Shown here: in pieces, positions 55,587 to 64,000 of the stretch
Position numbering within the stretch: the stretch's first letter is position 1
Layout of the letters: each line of letters opens with the position of its first letter
From: Elymus sibiricus
Taxonomy: Eukaryota; Streptophyta; Magnoliopsida; Poales; Poaceae
Reading direction: 5' to 3'
DNA: 64,000 bases
NCBI GenBank assembly: GCA_039707655.1
Contig: CM077666.1
Coordinates: forward strand, 298,804,166-298,868,165
The notes under the pieces: model-generated
Told to the model about the DNA's origin: nothing
The model's database searches: none
What the model saw: only the letters and a program-made list of their open reading frames with translations
Position numbers and translations under genes: made by a program

Positions 55587-56468
55587 TGTCGGGCCATTGC
55601 GAACCAGGGTACCCCGGCCCATCTGCCTGCGGCCTAGGAAACGACGCCTGACGAAGGCCCAAGATGCGGCCCATCCGGTGGCACCGCAAAGCGAAGACAC
55701 CTCCTGAGGTTGCAGCCTCCCGAGGACCCCTCCTCAAGACACGACCTGCCGGCACTTAGCCGCGACAAGAGCAGGAGCCTCGCGAGGCTGCCTCCTGAGG
55801 CGCCCCCCTCGATCCGGGCGCCCGAAGCCACCTCGCCTGACGTCGGCTGTGTGGTCCTGTGCCCATCATGTGGGTGACGCGCGTGGCGACGAAGGGCGGC
55901 AGAGGCCGCACCAGCGGGCGCGGATGGTGAAGCTTTCCTCTTTGGTGCTAAGGGGGCAGCCCCAGCTGCCCACCCCCCAAAGCAAGTCCCAAGGACTGCC
56001 CGTTTGGTGAAAGAAGGCCAGGACAGCAAGGCGCACAGGGCGGAGGTCATCACCGAGCCCACCGGCACATCATGGATCGTGCTTTTGCAGGCGAAGACCG
56101 CCTTTGGTCAGGATAGACTAAGCGCCTGCCCCCTTTCAAAATCCCGCCAAGTGTGGTAACCCTTCCCGCCTAGTTTTTGGGGGAGGACCGGGGCGGCTAT
56201 AAAGGGGGCAGAGCTGCCATTGTAGAGGGACTTTCGGACCGATTCCTTCATCTCCTACCTTGTACGCAAGAGCATCCTCTGGCTCACAGCAATCCCAACC
56301 ACAAGCAGGAGTAGGGTTTTACACCGCAAGGTGGCCCGAACCTGGGTAACTGTCGTGCTCCCGCGTAGCGCTCCCACCATAGCCTCGCCATGGTCACCGT
56401 TGGTTGGGAAGAACTAGCTAGCCCCCCAGTGTTCGAACCTTTGGATCCCCGGAGTCCGTGCTCCGATA
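55587..56468 (+). repeat. 3' LTR of the B3-carrying Gypsy element
   Basis: Starts TGTCGGGCCATTGCG directly after a polypurine tract and ends CCGATA, where CCGACA would complete the TGTCGG inverted terminus (one C-to-T change). Length 882 bp. A TATA-like CTATAAAG is at about 56198. The end is inferred from the inverted terminus. Confidence 0.7.
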
Positions 56469-57137
56469 GTACTATTCTCTAGAACCATCGCTGTAACTAT
56501 CAATGTAGGGAAAGTACACCTTCGTACTGCAGACCTGATTGCTGCTCTATTCATGCGCGTAGCTGGCCTGCTCAGCCGCTCCTCTCACGCACACACTATT
56601 GCGGGGGCAATACATTTGAGTTCTTTCATACCGCGAGAGTAGGCTTTTTCTTTTCCACTAGTACACGCGTACGTGCACAACACGTGCAATGTTCAATTTA
56701 TGAATACAACTTTTCCATGATTTTTGCAAAAGAAAGAAACAATCACATGGCTCTAGAAAAGTCTAACAAATCAACTATTCTACTCCCTCCATCCCATATT
56801 ATGAAAACATTTTTCAAGCTAGTAATTTTGTACTATAAGGAGCGAAGTCCATGCGTGCAACGCCATAAGCTACAGAGTACATTAGGTCCAGGTCCAGGGC
56901 CATATTGCACAGTTCCCAATGCAGTGCCAGGCTTTTCTCGCTTAATTGGGAGGCGGCATTAAAGATGGCAGTTGAGGAAGCAGCAAGCGAGGGCGGCTGC
57001 TACTCTACGCGTGCCACGAGATGATGGCGCATGCAAAATATATGGGAGAGAAAACCCGTGCACGTGGCTGGGCTATCTGCGACCACTAGTATAACGCAAC
57101 GTAGAATTCCTATTTGTCGCTAGTAGATTATTCCTTA
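56469..57137. other. Unassigned stretch
   Basis: No gene is supported. A short CTCCCTCCATCCC at about 56781 looks like the end of a Stowaway or Tourist-type MITE, but no matching right end is found. Confidence 0.4.
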
Positions 57138-57146
57138 CACATATTG

Positions 57147-58229
57147 GAGTATTTAACAAAAAACTACCACTTTCGAACCAGCCATACCAAGAAACCACCA
57201 CTCTACAAAAATTAGCAAAAACATACCAAAAATGTATTAAACCGTCGCGAAAAACTACCAAGTGCCGATTAGGCTCATTTAAACCCATGTGGCACCTTAA
57301 GTCAACGCCGTCTGTTTGACCGGCAACTTAGGCGTTATGACTTGTGGGACCTACATGTCAGTCTAAAAAATATCCCCGAGTCACCTCCTACCTCCGGCCC
57401 GTCCACCTAGTCATCCATGGCCATGGGAGACAACCACCGCCGCCGGCTGAAAGCGAGGTCAAAAGCGCTGGCAGCGCGGAGCCCATCATGCATCAGCCGG
57501 AAGCCAGCTCGACGTGGCGCTCGTGGCGGCTAGCTAGCCAAGCTAGCATTCAACCTATTGGATGCATCCAGCTGCTTATGTGCAAGCTTTGCTAGCTAGC
57601 TTGGCACGGCGGTGCGGCGGCTTGCTCGTGCATGCCGCGCTAAGGCCAGCCATCCGGCTCGGGCGGAGGCCAGCGCGGCGGCTTGCTCGCGCGTGCCATG
57701 CTCGGGACAGCCATCCGGCTCGGGCGGAGGCCAGCGCGGCGGCTTGCTCGTGCGTGAGACGCGCTCGGGCCAGCCAAGCAGGCCATGCAGAGGCTAGCGC
57801 GGCGACTTGCTCGCCCGTGAGCCACGCTCAAGCCAGCCAGCCAGCCCGTGCGGAGGCCAGCGCGGCGGCCGGCCCGTCCGCCGGAGCGGTGGCCAGCTCG
57901 CCCATCACCGGCGCCGGTGACGAACACGCATACGAACTGTTTGAAGAAGAGGATAGATGCTCACATGTGGGTCCCACCTGTCATAACAGTCAACACTACA
58001 GTCAAACATACGGTGTTGACTTAAGGTGCGTCGTCAGCACGGACGTGTGGGCCAACCCTATCATAAACGGGTTTAAACGAGCCTAATCGGCACTTGGTAC
58101 TAGTTTTTTTAGGAGTTGGTAGTAGTTTTTTGGCACGGATTGAGATTTTTTTGGTATGTTTTTGCTATTTTTTGTACAATAGTTTCTTGCTAGGGCTGGT
58201 TGAAAGTGGTAGTCTTTTGTTAAATACTC
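57147..58229. mobile_element. Mutator-like element with long terminal inverted repeats
   Basis: Terminal inverted repeats of about 150-200 bp start GAGTATTTAACAAAA at 57147 and (reverse complement) at 58229, and can be followed to the AGTGCCGATTAGGCTC region and the CACCTTAAGTCAAC motif. The flanks carry a 9 bp target duplication, CACATATTG (57138-57146) and TACATATTG (58230-58238), with one transition. Long repeats and a 9 bp duplication point to the Mutator superfamily. The interior encodes no transposase; it is a GC-rich segment, so this is a non-autonomous element and possibly a Pack-MULE with captured sequence. Confidence 0.85.
57620..57890. repeat. 61-63 bp GC-rich minisatellite inside the Mutator-like element
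   Basis: Copies with CTTGCTCG start at about 57621, 57682, 57743 and 57806, plus a partial copy near 57864. Each contains GGAGGCCAGCGCGGCG. Plus-strand ORFs here are Ala-rich products of the repeat. Confidence 0.85.
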
Positions 58230-58238
58230 TACATATTG

Positions 58239-58650
58239 TAAGTAGGAGTGAAAGCTAAGCTTTGGAAGTCTATAAGCATGGCTAGTTACATAGTACGTAT
58301 GTGTACGTAATTCAAACTAAATATCGACCATGGGTGACTAATATCTTGATGGAAAACTCAAAACTATGGAAATACAAATGTATTATTGATACTTGTTTCC
58401 ATAAACATGGATCTACGTTCTATTCAACGGCTGAGCATGTGGGTCCTTAGCACGATGACTTCCCGACTGTCTAAAACAAGGTTTTCCCGTCTCCGGTAAG
58501 GAGGAGGATGACTGCGGCGCGCCTTCGGCTGGCTCTAGTGCTCGTAGCCATTGCTAGGTGGTCTACGAACATGTATATGTATTTTTTTCACGTCTCGTGT
58601 TCTTTGTACTGCCACGACTGATGAATAGATCATAAGTATCTCGCAAGAAA
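58239..58650. other. Unassigned stretch
   Basis: No gene or element end is recognised here. Confidence 0.4.
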
Positions 58651-58654
58651 ACCT

Positions 58655-59990
58655 TGGTTGAGTGTGTGTGCGAGCGAGAGATCGTGCGTGTGTGTGATAT
58701 GGAGAGACTAAGGCGGAGATAAGAGAGTCATTGCGTGTTTGTGTGTGTGTGGAAGATAGAGAGAGACCTATGGGACTTTGTGTTGTGTAACGTGGAGGCG
58801 GATAGACATAGTCATAGAGTGAGTGTGTGAGATACGCATGCGGACATAGGGAGAGAGGTGTGAATTAGAGAGACGGGGATTTTTGGTGTGCATGTGAGTT
58901 AGAGAGAGAGATAGGAATATATATATATATATACCTAGAGCTGGAGAGAATATACAAGGGTGTGTGTCTTAAAAGAGGGATCCAGATAGATGGCGTGGTG
59001 TGTGTGTCTGTGTCTGTTTTGTGCGCACGTGTGTCGGAAAGGGAGAGTGTGTGTGTGTGTGTGTGTGGAGAAGAGAGACCACTGATGATGTAAACCTAGT
59101 AGGGAGAGGGGGGATGATATGGCATGTGTGCCCAAGAGAGAGAGAGGCATGTCTAGTAGCGGGATAGCGTGGGTGCGGATGGGGGTGCGTGCTATATATT
59201 TGGAAGAGACATCGAGTGTGTGTGAGAGAGGGGTGTGAGAGAGAGAGAGTGCGAGTGTGTGTGAGAGAGAGATGGATAGAGAGAGTGAGAAAGAGAGAGA
59301 GATGCAGGTCGATTGTGTGCGAAAAGTGGCATATAGATAGGCAGAGGAGGTCGATGGTGTTCGAAAGTGGCCTATGTAGGGAGACACAAGTAAAACGAGT
59401 CATTGTGTGCGTCAGAGAGACTTCATGAGAGATCAAAATAGATGGTGGAGAGAACATCGCGCGAGTTTGAGATCGATGATACGCTAGAAATTTGTGGAGA
59501 GAGTCGTGACATAGAGTGGGAAGAAGGGTCGGGTCCGCATGTGAAGAGATGGAAAGAGGCAAGAGGTTAACAAGGAGAGGGAGGGTGTTTGTGTGTAGTG
59601 GGGGTGGTGAGTGAGATGTGGTCAATGTGAGAGTGAGAGATGGTGGAGAGCCTGTGAGAGCCAGATATACGTAGGGAGAAAGATGTTGGGGGCAGTGTGT
59701 TTTGTGTGTATGGGAAAGATACACGACTATAGAGTGTGTGCTTGGGAAAGATAGATGCCGGGAGACCTAGAGAGTGGGGGAACAAATGTGTGCATGTTCA
59801 AGAGACAAAAAGAGATAGAGATCTATATTGGGGTTCAGACCTAGAAGAGAGAGAGAGGGGATAATGTGTGTGCGTGTTTGTGTCCAGGGGAGAGAAAGGC
59901 TTGTGTGGGGGGGGAGAGGGGCCGGGGTGGTGTGCTTCAGATAAAGAGTGAGGGGTGTATGTCTGAGAGATATAGACGTAATTAAAATAC
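58655..59990. repeat. GT/GA-rich simple-sequence region
   Basis: About 1.3 kb of plus strand is built largely from GTGTGT, GAGAGA and mixed runs (for example 59047-59067, 59225-59290), plus a short AT run at 58918-58932. Long minus-strand frames rich in Ser, His, Thr and Leu are by-products of the CA/CT composition. Confidence 0.85.
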
Positions 59991-60835
59991 ATGGTCAAGA
60001 GTGTGTGCACTCATGCTTGATCATTTTTTTTCATATTTTTGGACTATGAGATAGCGATACTTTTGAACATGCGAGGTATATTTTGAAGTGCCAGAATTAC
60101 TGACCTAAGATTGGAAATTCTGAATTCGACTGCATTATTAGCTTTTTTTAATTCATTTAAATGGGGGTAGAATTTTTAACCCGATTGCGTGATTTCAAAT
60201 GCATATATCAAACCTAGAGATATAGACATACGATCGTGTTCAAACCTTGTAATCATCCACTTTATTCATAGACATACATATTTGTTTGTGTCATCATATT
60301 TAGGAGAAACACATTCGAAATTTCATTTGAATTGGAGCATATGATGTTATTTGCTTGCACTAGCTCAATGATCCATATTTGGATTGAATGGACAATCTAA
60401 GTTTCGAGTTGGAGACATTGATTTTCGAAACTTGCACCTTTTTTTTCTCTCGCGTGCACAACAATTAAATACTCGGCCATGATATCATAGTCGGTTGTAC
60501 AAGACGAGAACACATAATTTCAGCCGCCAAAAGCTTTCAAACTTCCCGCTCACATCGAAACTTCTCGCGCCCGAAAGTTTAGCCCTACGATATTCCTCTT
60601 TTACCCTTGCCACATCAACGGAAAAGGGCTGCTTTGGTAACTCCATTGTTTTCCCCTCTTTGCCCCCAACATTCTAACCCAGAACCACTCCCCTCCCCGC
60701 CCCCCTTTCCCCAAGCCACCGAATCTAGTCCTCCGCTGCGGCGGTGCACCTCACACCCCGCCGGATCTACCTTTCGTACCTTGGAACCCCCAACTGCCAA
60801 CTCACCACTGCAGCAAAGCCGCTTCAGCGACTGGC
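59991..60835. other. Unassigned stretch, C-rich near 60660-60720
   Basis: AT-rich to 60480, then C/T-rich like a cereal 5' leader (about 60640-60720). No firm gene. Confidence 0.35.
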
Positions 60836-61130
60836 TTGTCCACCGCACCAGATCTTCTTGACCGCCATCATGCTCCACTGCACCGGATCTGCTTCACCGG
60901 CGCCCTCGTCCAACATAGTGTAGGCCCTTCACTGACGCCCTCGTCTGCCACATCGCTGGCCCTTCATAGAAGCCCTCATCCGCCGCAACAGATCCGCCTC
61001 ACCGAAAGCACTGTACACCGCGCCGGATGTGCATTGCCGACGCCTTCGTCAACTGCACCAGAACCGCTCCACGGACGCCATATTCAACTCCACCGGCCCG
61101 ATTTACTGCCGCCGCCGCCTCATCAGGTTA
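60836..61130. repeat. Degenerate 35-36 bp repeat, about eight copies
   Basis: Units of the type CACCGCACCAGATC(C/T)GC...CGCC(C/T)TCGTC follow one another from 60840 to about 61126. The period keeps a plus-strand frame open (60836-61228), with no recognisable domain. Confidence 0.65.
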
Positions 61131-61839
61131 TGTCAATTAGTACTCATTTGGTTTTTCTCGTCTTAATTGTACAACAGTTCACTTACCACAGATCAACTTT
61201 CTTGGATGTCGACAGACGCCACACCTAAGCACCGGAGCCGCTTCACCAACGGTGACAGCCGGCCCAACTCAACCGCAACACGAGCACCATCGATTACACT
61301 TAGCTTTCACGTATGACAACGATGCCCATACGCCGCCGAGAATCAGGTACTATTCTCTAACGACCGGCGCCTACGTTCACCTTCTTAGCATAAGCACCGC
61401 ACCTTTGAATTTCTTTAGGGCATCATTCAATTTTTTATGAGAGGCGTTATTCTACTTGCACCTGTAGGTCCAAACGTGTGGTAGTGAACAGGTTATATGT
61501 GCTAAATTACAAATCAGTGCACCTGTAGTTACAATGCTTTTTCTTTGTCCTAAGTATTACTGTACTTCCTACATATTACTGCCTCCTATTTTACTTCTTG
61601 CATGCTATATTTATGATAATGGTGTTGTTCTGATGTCACCTCTTGGTTACAATTATTGTACTGGACTGCTCCTATGTTCTCTATGCTAAATTACACATCA
61701 GCAAACTAGCTTGTAGTTCCGCTGCTTTTGGTTCGTTTTAACCTACATTTTTCAATGCTAGCTATTACCGCATTGCTCCGAGCCTCTGTTCATAACTTTT
61801 TTGTGCGTTATTGATCTTCCCAAGTTGCATGACTAATTT

Positions 61840-61950
61840 GTTGCTTTTATTCATTATGGAGCTGTCAACCGCATCAAGCAAAATGCTTTTTCTTTTGGGG
61901 CTGGCATCTCGAACAAGCACAAAAATAGAGTGAAGCACATATATTGTCGT
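61840..61950 (+). other. Exon-like open stretch with a good splice donor
   Basis: A frame with GAVNRIKQNAFSFGAGISNK ends exactly at CGT|GTAAGC. No family is recognised. Phases to other exon-like stretches nearby do not link cleanly, so a gene model cannot be supported. Confidence 0.25.
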
Positions 61951-62290
61951 GTAAGCACACACCCTTCTTTCATTAGTTTAGATGAATCATTGATGTTCAA
62001 TTTGAACAGTGCATGTGATTAAAATTAGTTTTACCAAAATAGAGGGGGAAGAATAAACTACAATGACTATATTTGCATGCACGGGATGCTGACGACATCT
62101 TCAAAGAACATTGCAACAGTAGCGAGCCTTCATAGTGACATATGGTAAGCCAATGTGTTTTAGTTACTGTGAAATGTCATGCGTGTGGGCTGCTTTCTTG
62201 GCTTGTGCTCTCAACCTGTAATCCTACAGAATTACAAATAGTTCAGTTGCCTACTTTGCTGTATTGCTTGATTAGAATGCTTGCTTGTTA

Positions 62291-62371
62291 CTCCCTCCGT
62301 AAACTAATATAAGAGCATTTAGATCACTACTTTAGTAATCTAAACGCTCTTATATTAGTTTACAGAGGGAG
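62291..62371. mobile_element. Stowaway-type MITE, 81 bp
   Basis: A near-perfect inverted repeat, CTCCCTCCGTAAACTAATAT at the left and its complement at the right, flanked by TA (62289-62290 and 62372-62373). This is the structure of Tc1/mariner-derived Stowaway MITEs, common near grass genes. Confidence 0.95.
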
Positions 62372-62757
62372 TACTTGGTAGGCTATACCTGAGTTGGCCA
62401 ATGTGTCAGAAGTGCCTGTCGTACTATCGTAAAGAAATGCATGCATACTTCATTTGACTCCTTAACTTTTCCTATGAATTCCATCACAAGACTGTCTTGC
62501 TAGTTTATATAAGGCCGAACTGTTTAAGTGCTTTCTCAGAATATTTCAACTGTTTATATGCTTGGGCAACTAAATATAGCTATGGTACACTGCCTTTCAG
62601 CTAACCATTTTAATTTGTTTTCGGCTGATGCAACTTCGAACCATTTAAATATAGCTTGCCATGCTCGGCAATAATTCGTATGTAGTTTACCATGTAAGCT
62701 GACTGCCTGGATCATGCGAGAACTATCTGTTACTTATGTCCAGCGGAAACCTTTCAG

Positions 62758-63039
62758 GATGCATTTCAAACTAGGACACAATGTACACCCCTAGGATCTA
62801 TTTGTGGAAGCAGTGCACCATCCATGTTACCAGATGGTAGCAGTTCAGAGGCAACCCCGTTGGAGAGCACATATATTATAGTTCTTAAGGCTCTACTAGA
62901 GGCAGAAAGAGAGGGTGTGTCTGCCATGAATGAGGTAATCATGATCATGAGGCTGGAAATTATGCAATTAGTTGCATGCATTATGCTAGCAAACCAAGAT
63001 GTGGAGCAAGTAAGCACTACAAAAAAAACACTTCTGTGA
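62758..63039 (+). other. Exon-like ORF interrupted by a CACTA element
   Basis: After a splice-acceptor-like TTTCAG, a frame runs from 62758 through LESTYIIVLKALLEAEREGV and AMNEVIMIMRLEIMQLVACI to the CACTA end at 63015, and stops at 63039 within it. No family is recognised. The helical, charged character is protein-like, but a gene is not proven. Confidence 0.3.
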
Positions 63040-64000
63040 TGATACATCTTTATCACAGTAGGTCACATTTTTTGTCATGCATGTACATCCGTGACAATTT
63101 TATGGCAGAATCAAGATAGTCATACCTATGCTGTCATAGAAGTGTTCCATGACAATACTCAAATTATCATCACGGAAGTGTCCACTTCCATGACAATAAA
63201 TGTCGTGTCATGGAAGTGTTTTCGTCAAGGGTGACCGACACGTGGCATCCACCGTAACTGGTCGCCGTTAAGCTGTCGGTGCGGGTTTGGATCCCATAAC
63301 CCGTTAGCAGCCCTGACCAATGGCGATTTTCCACGTGTAAATTTCTCATTCGCTGGCAGATCCACGTGTCAGCTCGGGGTTGCGACAGATGTCATCCATT
63401 CATTGGACGAGAGACGCCTATGATACGTCGACATGTGGCACGGCCCAACAGTGGCCCATTTAGGTTAAAAAGGTCGGCCCAGTCAAAATAAGCGGGCCGG
63501 CCCATTTACGGCCTACTTTCGTCTGGCCCATTTAAAAAAATGGCCCATACGAGATCTGCCATTTCGGCCCGTAAATGCCCTTTAACGATTTGACACCATT
63601 GCAGCCCATCGTCTATTCCAGCCCATTAACAACCCGCTATGTCTTTGGGCTCATTTGCCAGCCAAGGTTCTTTCGGCTTGTTAGAGGCCCATTATAGAGA
63701 TGGGCCAATTTCCAGGCTGTACGTCTTTCGTCCCATTAGAGGCCAATTATAGGCATGGGCCAAATTCCTGGCGGTACGTATTTCGGCCTTTTACTGGTCC
63801 ATTAGCGATTTGGGCCAGCATCCAGCCTGGTGTATCTTTCGGCCTGGTAACGGCCCACACCGTAATTGGGCCATTTACATTTTGACCTGACTTTCGGCCT
63901 CTTAGCGGCCCATGTTCTCCATGGCCCAATTCCAGCCCCACATGACTTTCGGCCTGTTAAAGGCCCATTCTGTATATGGGCCAACATATGGCCCGATTGG
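63015..64000 (+). mobile_element. Second CACTA element, left terminal region
   Basis: Begins CACTACAAAAAAAACACTTC. The subterminal part has inverted short motifs around CACGGAAGTG / TCATGGAAGTG, then GGCCCA-rich arrays running out of the window. It is in the same orientation as the CACTA start at 32638 but of different sequence, so they are separate elements. The possible target site is AAG (63012-63014). Confidence 0.85.
63560..64000. repeat. 55 bp tandem repeat with GGCCCA motifs
   Basis: TTTCGGCCT-type starts occur at 63671, 63726, 63781, 63837, 63892 and 63947, spacing 55, 55, 56, 55, 55. Each unit contains a GGCCCAT and a TGGGCC. More diverged units extend left to about 63560. Confidence 0.9.

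Larger units (their letters stand above)
52503..56468 (+). mobile_element. 3' part of a Tat-type Gypsy element carrying an antisense B3-like ORF
   Basis: Starts in mid-integrase (5' part lost), then about 1.2 kb spacer, an antisense ORF, a polypurine tract (GGGCCCGGGGGCT, about 55572-55584) and a 3' LTR. The 5' truncation is abrupt, with no LTR and no visible target duplication. Confidence 0.8.

Noticed and set aside
56781..56840. Stowaway MITE starting CTCCCTCCATCCC
   Set aside because: No matching inverted end or TA duplication on the right; at most a remnant.
57562..58086. 174-codon Ala-rich frame
   Set aside because: Generated by the 61 bp minisatellite inside the Mutator-like element and running into its terminal inverted repeat.
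58935..59724. Long Ser/His/Leu-rich minus-strand frames
   Set aside because: Direct consequence of CA/CT-rich simple sequence; several frames are open together.
60836..61228. 130-codon plus-strand frame
   Set aside because: Produced by a degenerate repeat with a period near a multiple of three; no domain.
62043..62144. Exon between the stretches at 61840 and 62758
   Set aside because: It ends in a good donor-like site, but no acceptor gives a phase that joins both neighbours without a stop.
32638..63020. One large CACTA element bounded by the two CACTAC termini
   Set aside because: Both termini face the same direction and their following sequences differ, so they are left ends of two elements and not the two ends of one.
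1..64000. CRISPR arrays, bacterial operons, rRNA or tRNA genes
   Set aside because: The DNA is plant nuclear and transposon-rich; direct repeats lack spacer structure, and no cloverleaf or rRNA sequence was recognised.

Overview
This window looks like nuclear DNA from a Triticeae grass (wheat, Aegilops or barley type). It is dominated by nested LTR retrotransposons whose LTR ends, primer-binding sites and protein motifs resemble Triticeae families (Athila/Sabrina-like, Fatima-like Tat, Sirevirus/Maximus-like Copia). It also holds CACTA, Helitron, Mutator-like, Stowaway and LINE elements. Family names are from memory of typical sequences; no search was run. Only two host-type genes are clear, both on the minus strand between 47.4 and 51.2 kb: a compact NAC-domain gene and an F-box/DUF295 gene.

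Layout. 1-2276: 3' end of a Ty3/Gypsy element (integrase plus 3' LTR) inserted in the integrase of an Athila-type element (2277-7284), whose 3' LTR carries a small Helitron. 7285-7909 and 25238-about 26015: the two halves of another Athila-type LTR, split by a 17.3 kb Fatima-like element (7910-25232, minus strand, target duplication ATGAT). That element has gag, protease, RT, RNase H and integrase on the minus strand and a multi-exon antisense ORF on the plus strand near its 3' LTR. Its integrase is cut by a Gypsy element with a very long LTR (12707-17169), which itself holds a truncated LINE. About 26020-32637: a decayed Sirevirus-type Copia element. 32638-35195 and 44500-about 46800: a CACTA end with several repeat arrays, split by a second, pol-less Fatima-like element (35196-44494) that keeps gag, protease and the antisense ORF.

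47.3-52.5 kb is the gene island. 52503-56468 is the 3' part of another Tat-type Gypsy element that carries, antisense between integrase and LTR, an ORF resembling a plant B3 DNA-binding domain. 57147-58229 is a Mutator-like element with long terminal inverted repeats. 58.6-60.0 kb is GT/GA-rich simple sequence. 60.5-63.0 kb is unassigned sequence with a degenerate minisatellite, exon-like stretches and a Stowaway MITE. From 63015 a second CACTA end runs out of the window.

Most transposon ORFs carry stop codons and frameshifts, and where the expected codon can be guessed the stops look like C-to-T or G-to-A changes. The strongest points for follow-up are the antisense ORFs (B3-like and Transposase_28-like) carried by three separate Gypsy elements.
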